A DNA stretch of 64,000 nucleotides from Bordetella ansorpii (lineage in GTDB: Bacteria; Pseudomonadota; Gammaproteobacteria; Burkholderiales; Burkholderiaceae_B): assembly GCF_900078315.1 (NCBI RefSeq), contig NZ_FKBS01000013.1, positions 215,982 to 279,981 on the forward strand, given 5' to 3'. Each line of letters starts with the position of its first letter. Positions within the stretch are counted from its first letter, which is position 1. Position numbers and translations under genes: made by a program. Shown piece by piece: positions 10,601 through 17,545 of this stretch. Under the pieces are notes generated by a model. The model worked only from the letters and a program-made list of their open reading frames with translations. It searched no databases and was not told the origin of the DNA.

Positions 10601-13600
10601 CGCTGGCAGCGGAAACAACGTCATGGACGGCGGAGCCGGCATCGACACGGTTTCCTATCTTTACGCGACGGGTGCGGTGACGGCGAGCCTGGCCACAACG
10701 GCTGCGCAGGCGACGGGCGGGTCGGGCAGCGATACGTTGCGCAACGTCGAAAACCTGACGGGCAGCGATTACAGCGACACACTGGCCGGCAACGCCGATG
10801 CCAACGTGATCGACGGCGGCAAGGGTGCCGACCAGATGTCCGGTGGCGCGGGCGACGACCGCTACATCGTGGACGATGCCGGCGACAAGGTCATTGAGGC
10901 TGCCAACGCGGGCATTGACCAGGTCGACTCATATCTGGCCGCCTATACCTTGGGCGCCAACGTAGAGGATGGCCGCATCATGTCGACCGGCTCGGCAAAC
11001 ATGACGGGCAACGCGCTGGCGAACTTGATATACGCGGGCGACGGCAACAATGTCATCACCGGCGGCGCGGGTGCAGGCAACGACACGGTGTCCTACTTGT
11101 ATGCCAAATCTGCCGTGACCGTTTCCCTGGCCACGACCGCCGCACAGAACACGGGCGGCTCGGGTACCGATACGCTCAGTGGCATCCAATGGCTGACGGG
11201 CAGCAACTATAACGATACGCTGACCGGTAGCGACGGCGACAATCATATCGACGGTGGCGCGGGTGTGGATCGGATGATCGGCGGAGCCGGCAACGATCTC
11301 TACTACATCGATAATCCAGGCGACATCATTGTCGAACTGGCCGGCGAGGGCACGGATACCGTTTATTCGAAAGCCACGTCCTATACCCTACCCGATTACG
11401 TCGAGAACCTGCGTATCTGGACGAGTTCATCTGCCAATGCGACGGGCAACGGGATGAACAACACGATCTTTGCGGGTAACGGCAACAACGTGATCGATGG
11501 CGGCGCGGGTAACGACACCGTGTCCTACCAATTCGCATCAGCCGCGGTCACCGTCAGTCTGGCGACAACGACTGCCCAGGCTACGGGCAGTTCGGGTGTG
11601 GATACGCTGCGCAATTTCGAGAATCTGACCGGCAGCGATTTCGACGATACGCTGACGGGTGATGCGAATAACAACATCCTGCTCGGTGGCGCGGGGGCCG
11701 ATACGATTTACGGCGGCGCAGGCGCGGATCGCCTGGACGGCGGCGCCGGTAACGATACGTTGATTGGCGGCACCGGTTCGGATGCGCTGTACGGCAGCCT
11801 GGGCAATGATACGTACGTGTTTGGCCGGGGCGACGGCGCCGACACCATCTACGAGAACGATGCCACCGCCGGCAATCAGGACGTCGTTTCGTTCGGCGCG
11901 GACATCCAGAACAAGCAGCTGTGGTTCTCCCGCAGTGGCAATAACCTGGTGGTCGATCTCATCGGTACATCGGATCGCATCACCATCAGCAACTGGTATC
12001 TGGGCGCGCAGTATCGCGTCGAGACGTTGCAGACTGCCAGCGGAGCAATCCTGGCGGCGGAGAAGGTCGAGGCATTGGTGCAGGCCATGGCCGGCGTTAC
12101 CAAGCCGTCGTCTGGTCAGTTGGTTTTGAATGCCGCGCAAGAGGCCGCACTGAGCGGTGTGCTGGTCTCCAGCTGGCAAGGGGGCTCCGGTCCAGCCAGC
12201 CGGACACAGGAAGGCACCGAGGGTGACGATACCCTATCGGGAGACGACGGCGACGATACGCTGATCGGTCACGGCGGCAATGACACCCTGAACGGTGGGG
12301 CGGGCCGCAATACGCTGATCGGTGGGGCAGGCAACGATGTGTACATCGTCAGCAATGCGAACGATGTGATCGTCGAGCTTGCCAATAAGGGTATCGACCG
12401 TGTGCAAGCCTCCGTTTCCTTCGTGCTGCCAGACAACGTCGAGAACCTGTTGTTGAGCGGCACTGCCAGCATCAACGGCACCGGCAATGCGCTGAACAAT
12501 ACGGTGACCGGAAACGCCGGCAACAATATCCTGTCTGGCGGTGCCGGAGACGACCTGCTGGTGGGCTTGGGAGGCGACGATGTCCTGATTGGCGGAACCG
12601 GTAGTGACCGTTATCTGATGACCTCGCAATCCACGAGTCGTATCATCGAAACCGAGTCGCTTGCGGGAGACGTCGATGTCGTACAGGTATCGGTGGCGCC
12701 GGAGAAGCTATGGTTCCGTCGCGTGGGCAATGATCTGGAGGTCAGCGTCATCGGCATGCCGGGCCGGTCGTTGGTGACGGACTGGTATCTCGGCAGCCAA
12801 TATCAGGTCGAGAGGTTCGTCCATGGCGTGGCGAGCATGTTGACAAGTGATCGTGTCGAGCAGTTGGTGGTTGCCATGTCCGCCTTTGCTCCGCCGCCGG
12901 TTGGGCAATATTCGCTGACTGCCGCGCAGGAAGCCGCATTGGGCAGCGTGCGGCAGTCGAGCTGGCAAACTTATGTCGAAGTGGGAGCCCCTATCGGTGG
13001 ATCAGACGACGACAGGCTGGAAGGTACCGAAGGTGCCGACACCCTGTTGGGGGGCGACGGTGACGACACTCTGATCGGTTACGGTGGCAACGATATGCTG
13101 GATGGCGGATCCGGCCGCAATATGCTGATCGGCGGCAAGGGGGACGACGTCTACATCGTCAGCAACGAGACCGATACCATCATCGAGCTTGCCAGCGAGG
13201 GGGCGGACCGTGTGCAGGCTTCCGTTTCTTTCGTGCTGCCCGATAACGTGGAGAACCTGACGTTGACCGGCACCGCCAACCTGAACGGTACCGGCAATGC
13301 GTTGAACAACTCGCTGGTCGGCAATAGCGGCAACAACATCCTGGCCGGTGGCGCGGGGAACGACACGCTGCTGGGCGCAGGAGGCGACGATGTTCTGATT
13401 GGCGGCACCGGTAGCGACCGCTATGTGATGAGCGCGCATACGGACCAGACCGACCGTATTGTCGAAACCGAATCGCTGGCCGGGGATGTGGATACCCTGC
13501 AGGTGGCTGGTGCGCGGGACAAGCTGTGGTTCCGCCAGGTGGGCAACGATCTGGAGGTCAGCATCATCGGTATGTCGAATACGATGCTGATAACGGATTG

Positions 13601-13784
13601 GTATCTCGGCAGCCAGCATCGCGTCGAGAAAATCCTCGCAGGCGGGGCGACGCTGACGGATGATCGTGTCGAGAACCTGGTTGCCGCCATGGCGGCGTTT
13701 GCGCCGCCCGCCGCGGGTCAGACGACGTTGCCGGCCGCATACCAGACCGCTCTGGCGCCTGTCATCGCTGCCAACTGGCAGTGA
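4644..13784 (+). CDS. Giant RTX calcium-binding protein, T1SS substrate
   Basis: A 3046-residue protein with no Sec signal peptide. Residues 1-160 hold alanine/glycine-rich hydrophobic helices. About residues 479-610 carry an FrpC-like calcium core with EF-hand loops 'DLDADGEKK', 'DRNGNGIIDNASEWFG' and 'DANGNGVTDAGE'. The first RTX cluster is near 1070-1175, followed by a hemolysin-related (HCBP-type) domain near 1190-1253. An alanine-rich helical linker runs to about 1590. From 1590 to the C-terminus I count roughly 35-40 GGxGxDxUx nonapeptides in all. These are arranged as a 143-146-residue tandem repeat (nt 10176-11700) and two 270-residue C-terminal modules. RTX repeats fold on calcium after export by type I secretion, and the exporter genes lie downstream at 15.3-20.4 kb. 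No HlyC-like acyltransferase and no known adhesin or protease domain are seen, so toxin versus adhesin/S-layer role is open. The 5' third is lower in GC than the repeats. Confidence 0.9.
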   Translation: MSSAAMMTTQDAISAVAAFFSSHTNAIPAISSGASGNTLGALTGLGQVAVSLIQAFGRKVAMPIDFIVTAASTAATLKKISDDYEKKGVVDKADLWSVASGAAGLLGIVGVAAVSSVPMVLATVAAATVATTVLTALALTSTGTVDIDGPLKFIKESVQRAAEISGSALFSYLDLFTSKTFPAIAEQLDISSTDGGKVSFSVLSDGTRFVTDAERITDFGVDVDGKVYLQASLGSVSAVTDPRIVFDGVTGSYIAANGVKVVGIPPGAVLVQGPGSLTATSVINGFTQEITFDGQSVSVQWRSSDGSIVVKSASNLTEVNGTLQWTQNGQTFTGGDLDGFVRSIAAGVQTTKSAGIVQASMNQLAARFNVQALGVSDALNNAITNQYMGDRITFGNVPERWFPAFLNSDMVNQLSLANTQSAAIQQALISQAAWQAKLPYTGSIITVLVYENGRWIGPFGSVVGGAPAPFLGNSSPRFPLVLDLTGKGVSLIPAWQSDAVFDLDADGEKKVTSWVDAEAGILVLDRNGNGIIDNASEWFGESFSAYGQTPLAGQDGFKALATLAASGTSMFSRATARTDSVTGKNFFDLVQVWQDANGNGVTDAGELRTLAQLGIESIDLNATSDGRKFSAGEIGAVAGYTAVGGGRGQAVDVGLLPAGVSITTPTWMPSAAAVIFAEYTAKGYAVISQAQANGIQQALSARRANFSAEISKLQSWMSTIRYRTSGGIQQPVAPIGDASLISVYDSVRGSSGSRAGLDMVALLQDGISFDAQVVNVASAISGGSGSIFSAETAAQVANATGKTSNFASALSSARAAANQWGSAMTSFLDTYAVSLSLNNRMLALQTELNQFIPVNRDPANHLPGGKTYFSAGDADFAADTFTSYANMLQFLSDRKAAMDQLLGAIAQSSGYASAYVASSGQITTAGSGFNLLLAQGSPTVVLGSRVDHVLLSAAASQVSVRNFSSGAAGDQLKFLGIGDTVSVLSIAGGIRIQAQNGAYADLAGVTASTLDLFSNVVGVSAISFAGMLQSGTYELRGDSFFDGQVHLNKIIASNLGDTLIGGAWQSVLQGGEGNDTFVVRGGEYAIDGGLGKDVVSYAELGGSVMVNLAAGQDNLGSTLVRVENVVGTRYRDWLTGDGSNNVLEGGGGADTLTGAGGNDRYVYGRGDGADTVINGVLSNASASSVLVFKDNLGANDLWLTRSGNDLLIQILGGHDQIRVQGWYADESYKLGAIQLANGLRLDTAGVEDLVTMLAGYAGFDPRRTSALPGGLSLETYFQQRNVPEVPETINVVLETKDAYTSGNASAKAAVANAIAAAINQSAGLASSAGSAASSQASVVTPREWTASYRIYRYTTSKFPGTFYTVTQSNFSNTQTQAIFGITWYEELSGFEAGRIYYDVTNRPTNGTLSRDVMEGEAGVMDAILNALSTANSALSPIGAIASRFGTALAARQQALAAAVTANETSSPSSGAVASSLSFEDKFFAAINSYQGIYPALARAQAALAGTSALLARLAVPANTTSSNGGTTSYSFHSSVDQAKYNALAAAIQSANNAYATAQAQVAGLFGTLSGIGKFSQVRYVEPSGTAVAGAGGELLIGGGSGRHILIGGAGRDLFALTNNLLIGPARDTIKLFQVGTMGDRLLLETSGSILRGGAGVGFFSQEADGTVVVEYYANGSRGVVRLDGVTYDKGLSLYDNFLGMELADFSAGKSGVKISLDSATSRAKDGFTHISSLKGTAYADTLIGDSQDNTLYGGGGDDVLTGGAGNDTLYGESGNDTMIGGAGDDTYYVGSSGDIIIELADEGVDTVSSSLSSTTLLDDVENLVITSSSAANGYGNASDNVIYSGAGNNIMDGGLGNDTASYTASIVGVTVSLATTNPQVTGHGTDTLLNFENLTGSNYADRLTGNAQDNVLDGGVGADWMSGGAGNDIYYVDNAGDVVVEAVDEGIDTVYSSLGAHILGANVENGRILSTGVANMTGNGLSNVIYAGSGNNVMDGGAGIDTVSYLYATGAVTASLATTAAQATGGSGSDTLRNVENLTGSDYSDTLAGNADANVIDGGKGADQMSGGAGDDRYIVDDAGDKVIEAANAGIDQVDSYLAAYTLGANVEDGRIMSTGSANMTGNALANLIYAGDGNNVITGGAGAGNDTVSYLYAKSAVTVSLATTAAQNTGGSGTDTLSGIQWLTGSNYNDTLTGSDGDNHIDGGAGVDRMIGGAGNDLYYIDNPGDIIVELAGEGTDTVYSKATSYTLPDYVENLRIWTSSSANATGNGMNNTIFAGNGNNVIDGGAGNDTVSYQFASAAVTVSLATTTAQATGSSGVDTLRNFENLTGSDFDDTLTGDANNNILLGGAGADTIYGGAGADRLDGGAGNDTLIGGTGSDALYGSLGNDTYVFGRGDGADTIYENDATAGNQDVVSFGADIQNKQLWFSRSGNNLVVDLIGTSDRITISNWYLGAQYRVETLQTASGAILAAEKVEALVQAMAGVTKPSSGQLVLNAAQEAALSGVLVSSWQGGSGPASRTQEGTEGDDTLSGDDGDDTLIGHGGNDTLNGGAGRNTLIGGAGNDVYIVSNANDVIVELANKGIDRVQASVSFVLPDNVENLLLSGTASINGTGNALNNTVTGNAGNNILSGGAGDDLLVGLGGDDVLIGGTGSDRYLMTSQSTSRIIETESLAGDVDVVQVSVAPEKLWFRRVGNDLEVSVIGMPGRSLVTDWYLGSQYQVERFVHGVASMLTSDRVEQLVVAMSAFAPPPVGQYSLTAAQEAALGSVRQSSWQTYVEVGAPIGGSDDDRLEGTEGADTLLGGDGDDTLIGYGGNDMLDGGSGRNMLIGGKGDDVYIVSNETDTIIELASEGADRVQASVSFVLPDNVENLTLTGTANLNGTGNALNNSLVGNSGNNILAGGAGNDTLLGAGGDDVLIGGTGSDRYVMSAHTDQTDRIVETESLAGDVDTLQVAGARDKLWFRQVGNDLEVSIIGMSNTMLITDWYLGSQHRVEKILAGGATLTDDRVENLVAAMAAFAPPAAGQTTLPAAYQTALAPVIAANWQ
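10176..11700 (+). repeat. Tandem ~430-bp repeats inside the RTX gene
   Basis: Three complete units start at 10176, 10605 and 11037, and a partial fourth starts at 11475. Periods are 429, 432 and 438 bases (143, 144 and 146 residues). Each unit encodes 'NN-I/V-MDGG', then '-VSLATT-AQ-TG', '-ENLTGS-', a GGAGND pair, 'YYVDNAGD', '-EGIDTVYS' and 'ANMTGN'. The third unit has a three-residue insertion in its first nonapeptide (GGAGAGND). The fourth breaks off into a longer run of five nonapeptides. Divergence between copies is moderate, so the duplication is not very recent. Confidence 0.9.
12210..13784 (+). repeat. Two 810-bp C-terminal RTX modules
   Basis: The segment beginning 'EGTEGDDTL' at 12210 is repeated from 13020 ('EGTEGADTL'), a period of 810 bases (270 residues). 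Each module runs: four nonapeptides, 'DVYIVSN', 'RVQASVSFVLPDNVENL', a second set of three nonapeptides ending 'GGTGSDRY', 'ETESLAGDVD', an HCBP-related segment with 'TDWYLGSQ', and a closing helix ending in a Trp-Gln pair. The closing element also ends the preceding block (near 12178), so it occurs three times, the last copy being the extreme C-terminus. Confidence 0.92.
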
Positions 13785-13790
13785 CGTCGG

Positions 13791-13866
13791 TTGGAGCCGC
13801 AGGTAAGGGGCTCCAATTGAAAAGCCCGCATCGTTTCCGGCGTCGTCCGGACACAATGCGGGCTTC
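13791..13866. terminator. Paired convergent terminator between RTX gene and LysR gene
   Basis: Two stem-loops lie back to back between convergent genes. TTGGAGCC/GGCTCCAA occupies 13791-13798 and 13809-13816. AAGCCCGCAT/ATGCGGGCTT occupies 13822-13831 and 13856-13865, with a T-rich tail on the plus side and AAAA on the other. The second stem can serve both strands. Confidence 0.8.
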
Positions 13867-13931
13867 TTTCATGGCGGGTGTTCTGGCCAGGCGTCACGGA
13901 AGACAGGACGAAGCGCCTCGCGGACGGTGCA

Positions 13932-14831
13932 TTATTCCTTCCAAGCCGCCTTCAGGCGCGCCGCGACCTGGGTGGCCAATACATTGTTGGCATCTGCCGT
14001 GACCATGGCCAATTGCAGGTTTGGCAATGCAGGCAGATTCAGCGCTGCGGTGGCGATAGCCTGATCCATGGCAAGGGTTCGCCGTGGCAGTACACCGATG
14101 CCGAGTCCGGCTGAAATCGCGGCATGCACATTTTCGATGTTCGCGCTGGCGCAGACGATCGTCCATTTCCGGTTTGCCTGAGCCAGCGCCTCCAGTGCGC
14201 ATTGGCGGTAGATGTAGCCATCTGGAGACGTGACCAGTGGCACCGCTTGCGTGATGTCGAATCCGGTATCCCGCGGTGCTGCCCAGCACAGATCTTCGGT
14301 TTCCAGAACTTGTGCCATTGGAGGCAGAGGGGCGGATTCCCGTTGCTTGAAAATGATGAGATCCAGTTTCTGATGCAGATCGCGCAGGAGCTGCTGGGAC
14401 GACCCCGTCTGTACCTGCAATTGCAGCCCAGGCCAATCCATGCTGGCCAGCGTGGGGGCAATCCTGGGTAATGCATCCTCGGGCACTCCCAGGCGGACCA
14501 CTCCTTCCACTGATGCGCGCCGGGTAGTTTGGATCGTGGCGCTGACTCGGCGCAGTATGTCGCGCGCGCCGGGTAGAAAGCGTTCGCCCGCATCCGTCAG
14601 ATCTGTAATGCGCCCTTGTTTGCGTGCCAGCAGGATATGGCCCAGCGCTGACTCCAGTTGCTGCAGTTTCTGGGTGACGGCGGACTGGGAGCGGTGCAGC
14701 ACGAGAGCGGCTTGGTGAAAGCTGCCCGAGTCGATGATGGCGACGAAGGTACGGAGCTGATCGAGCGTAACCCGAGAGTCATCAAGGAGCGGGCTGGTGA
14801 GCGAAGGGGGAAGATCTGAGGGGGCGTTCAT
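13932..14831 (-). CDS. LysR-type regulator within the T1SS locus
   Basis: A 299-residue LysR-type transcriptional regulator. The N-terminal winged helix-turn-helix is visible as 'TLDQLRTFVAIIDSGSFHQ' with 'RSQSAVTQKLQQLE' as the recognition region. The effector domain follows (residues ~100-299, 'GLGIGVLPRRTL'). I prefer ATG 14831 (protein beginning MNAPSDL) to an upstream in-frame ATG at 14927, because the extra residues are low-complexity and unlike LysR N-termini. The gene is convergent with the RTX gene and divergent from the exporter operon, with a 500-base AT-rich spacer between. Control of the exporter from that spacer, and hence of RTX secretion, is the simple inference. Its ligand cannot be read from sequence. 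Confidence 0.9.
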   Translation of the reverse strand: MNAPSDLPPSLTSPLLDDSRVTLDQLRTFVAIIDSGSFHQAALVLHRSQSAVTQKLQQLESALGHILLARKQGRITDLTDAGERFLPGARDILRRVSATIQTTRRASVEGVVRLGVPEDALPRIAPTLASMDWPGLQLQVQTGSSQQLLRDLHQKLDLIIFKQRESAPLPPMAQVLETEDLCWAAPRDTGFDITQAVPLVTSPDGYIYRQCALEALAQANRKWTIVCASANIENVHAAISAGLGIGVLPRRTLAMDQAIATAALNLPALPNLQLAMVTADANNVLATQVAARLKAAWKE

Positions 14832-15330
14832 GGCCTGTAATACGGCGGTCAGGCGCGCGAATACTTCGAGGTCAGGAGTTGTACACGGAAAGCTGAAGTT
14901 ACAAAAGTGAATAAAAAATGAAAGCAAGTTGCAAGATTGCTATGCGGCATCTTACTTGGTTCGAAAAATTTAATTTTGATATTAGAAAAATAATTTTACA
15001 ATTCTGTGTTTTGCATGGATTATTCCTGCCGTTTTGGACGGTAAATGGGGTTTGATTTCCAGTGGGATTGTTTGGAAATACCCAGGGAAACCTTCATTTT
15101 TCAGGATTCGCAGCAGTGTTTTGGTCGGAGCAGATATTCCAGAGGCGCATGCCGGCATGCCGCGCAACCGATAAAGATTCCCCCGTCGAATTGACTGAAT
15201 CCTTGGCAATCTCGGTTCCTTTTTTTCCTGAAACCTTGAGTTCGATCAGATCTACAGCTCCGTTCCCAATTCCCTTACCCGCCCGTGTGAAATGCCGCGC
15301 CGTATGCGCGGCAAGTTGGAGTTTTCACCA
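14832..15330. promoter_or_regulatory. AT-rich divergent control region, LysR / T1SS exporter
   Basis: No gene is seen in this 500-base spacer. The part next to the LysR gene (about 14875-15010) is strongly AT-rich and is the likely place for both promoters. A perfect 14-bp palindrome GCATGCCGGCATGC lies at 15147-15160. A hairpin TGCCGCGC-CGTAT-GCGCGGCA at 15293-15313 lies just before the exporter's ribosome-binding GGAG. These are candidate operator and leader elements; no experimental support is implied. Confidence 0.5.
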
Positions 15331-17541
15331 ATGAAAAGCCTGGACATTATCCCTGGAGGGCAGCCACCGGGGCCGCCAGGCGCTCCCCTCTCGGGCCCAG
15401 GTGGCATGGGAACGACGCTGCCGCCCGAATCCGGCCCCCCCATGGACACCGGCCTGATCTGCCTGGCAATGCTGGCCCGCTACCACATGGTGGCGGTAGA
15501 TCCCGATCAGTTGGCCCATGAGTTCCGCGTGGACGGCGCGCCGTTCGGCGTAAACGAAATCCTGCTGGCCGCCAAGAAGCTGGAACTGCGCGCCCGCTGC
15601 GCCACGATCCGTCCGGCACGCCTGGGCACCACGCCGCTGCCCGCCATCGCGCTGGACAACGACGGCGGCTTTTTCATCCTGGCTCGCGTGGATGCCGGCA
15701 AGGTCCTGATCCAGGACCCGCGCCAGAAGGGCGCCGCCGAACTGACGCTGGCCGAGTTCGAACAACGCTGGACCGGCGAACTGATCCTGCTGGCTTCGCG
15801 CGCCTCCATCGCCGGAGAACTGGCCAAGTTCGACTTCAGCTGGTTCATCCCCGCAGTGGTCAAATACCGCCGCCTGCTGGCCGAGGTCTTCATCGTCTCG
15901 CTGGTGCTGCAACTGTTCGCCCTGGTCACACCGCTGTTCTTCCAGGTGGTGATGGACAAGGTGCTGGTGCACCGCAGCTTCACTACGCTGGACGTGATCG
16001 CGATCGGCCTGTTGGCCGTGGTCACCTTCGAAGTGGTGCTGACCGGGCTGCGCAGCTATGTGTTCGCTCACACGTCCAGCCGCATCGACGTCGAATTGGG
16101 CGCGCGCCTGTTCCGCCATCTGCTGAACCTGCCACTGTCCTATTTCCGTGCGCGTCGGGTCGGCGACTCGGTGGCGCGCGTGCGCGAGCTGGAAAACATC
16201 CGCTCTTTCCTGACCGGCAACGCCATCACCGTGGTGCTGGACCTGATCTTCTCCGTGGTCTTCCTGGCGGTGATGCTGTACTACAGCGTGTGGCTGACGC
16301 TAATCGTGCTGGCCTCGCTGCCGTGCTATTTCATCCTGTCGATGGGCTTCACGCCCTCGCTGCGCGCACGCCTGAATGAGAAGTTCAATCGCGGTGCGGA
16401 GAACCAGTCGTTCCTGGTCGAGACCATCAGCGGCATCGAAACCCTGAAAGCCAGCGCGGTCGAGCCGCAATGGATCCGCAAATGGGACAACCAGTTGGCC
16501 GCGTATGTGAAGGCGGGCTTTCGCACGACGGCCATCGGCACGGTCGCCAACGGCGGCGTCACCTTCGTCAGCAAGCTGGTCACCGTGGGCACCATGTGGC
16601 TGGGCGCCAAGCTGGTGATCGACGGACAGCTTACCGTCGGCCAGTTGATCGCCTTCAACATGCTGTCGGGCAACGTGGCCGGGCCGGTGATGCGGCTGGC
16701 GCAGCTGTGGACGGACTTCCAGCAGGTCGGCATTTCGATGCAGCGGCTGGGCGACATCCTGAACACGCGTACCGAGGTGCATGGTGCGCGGCCGGCGCTG
16801 CCGCCCGTACGCGGACGCATCGATTTCGACCAGGTCGAGTTCCGCTATCGCCCCGGTGCGCAACTGGCGCTGCGCGGCGTCACGCTGAACATCCAGGCCG
16901 GCGAGACCATCGGCATCGTGGGCCGCTCCGGTTCGGGCAAGAGCACGCTGACCAAGCTGGTGCAGCGGCTCTATCAACCGGAGCAGGGCCGGGTGCTGAT
17001 CGATGGCGTGGATATCGCCACCATCGACGCCAGTTCGCTGCGCCGGCAGATCGGCGTGGTGCTGCAGGAGAACGTGCTGTTCAACCGCAGCATCCGCGAC
17101 AACATCGCGCTGCACGATCCAGGCATGCCCTTGCAGCAGATCATGCGCGCGGCACAGCTGGCTGGCGCGCACGAGTTCATCGCCGAGCTGCCGGAGGGCT
17201 ACGAAACCATGGTGGGCGAGCATGGCGCCACGCTGTCCGGCGGACAGCGCCAGCGTATCGCCATCGCGCGTGCGCTGCTGTCCAATCCGCGCATCCTGAT
17301 CTTCGACGAGGCCACCAGCGCCCTGGACTACGAGTCGGAACGCATCATCCAGAACAACATGCGCGAGATCTGCAAGGGCCGTACGGTGATCATCATCGCG
17401 CACCGCCTGTCGGCCGTGCGGGACACGCACCGCATCGTCGTGATGGATCGCGGTGCAATCGTCGAGATGGGTCGGCATGCCGATCTGCTGGGCAAGGCGG
17501 ACGGGCACTACGCCGCGCTACACAACATGCAGCAGGCGTAG
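15331..17541 (+). CDS. HlyB-type T1SS ABC exporter with C39-like domain
   Basis: A 736-residue inner-membrane ABC transporter with fused permease and ATPase, strikingly like HlyB/CyaB/RtxB along its whole length. The N-terminal C39-like domain (residues ~30-150) reads 'DTGLICLAMLARYH': Thr occupies the position of the catalytic Cys in true C39 peptidases. It should therefore bind substrate without cutting a leader, as in HlyB. The membrane domain follows at ~165-440. The nucleotide-binding domain has Walker A 'GRSGSGKST' at ~531, signature 'LSGGQRQRI' at ~636 and Walker B 'RILIFDEATSALD' near 653. I chose ATG 15331, preceded by GGAG. The in-frame ATG at 15292 lies within a leader hairpin. It starts the exporter operon for the RTX protein. 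Confidence 0.93.
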   Translation: MKSLDIIPGGQPPGPPGAPLSGPGGMGTTLPPESGPPMDTGLICLAMLARYHMVAVDPDQLAHEFRVDGAPFGVNEILLAAKKLELRARCATIRPARLGTTPLPAIALDNDGGFFILARVDAGKVLIQDPRQKGAAELTLAEFEQRWTGELILLASRASIAGELAKFDFSWFIPAVVKYRRLLAEVFIVSLVLQLFALVTPLFFQVVMDKVLVHRSFTTLDVIAIGLLAVVTFEVVLTGLRSYVFAHTSSRIDVELGARLFRHLLNLPLSYFRARRVGDSVARVRELENIRSFLTGNAITVVLDLIFSVVFLAVMLYYSVWLTLIVLASLPCYFILSMGFTPSLRARLNEKFNRGAENQSFLVETISGIETLKASAVEPQWIRKWDNQLAAYVKAGFRTTAIGTVANGGVTFVSKLVTVGTMWLGAKLVIDGQLTVGQLIAFNMLSGNVAGPVMRLAQLWTDFQQVGISMQRLGDILNTRTEVHGARPALPPVRGRIDFDQVEFRYRPGAQLALRGVTLNIQAGETIGIVGRSGSGKSTLTKLVQRLYQPEQGRVLIDGVDIATIDASSLRRQIGVVLQENVLFNRSIRDNIALHDPGMPLQQIMRAAQLAGAHEFIAELPEGYETMVGEHGATLSGGQRQRIAIARALLSNPRILIFDEATSALDYESERIIQNNMREICKGRTVIIIAHRLSAVRDTHRIVVMDRGAIVEMGRHADLLGKADGHYAALHNMQQA

Positions 17542-17545
17542 AACG

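Noticed and set aside
10176-13784. Regular DNA repeats that might be a CRISPR or satellite array
   Set aside because: The repeats are 430 and 810 bases long, lie in one continuous reading frame and encode RTX modules; there are no short identical repeats with unique spacers.
15331-15450. C39 peptidase activity in the exporter
   Set aside because: The catalytic cysteine position is Thr (DTGL…); the nearby Cys is three residues later and not in the nucleophile position.
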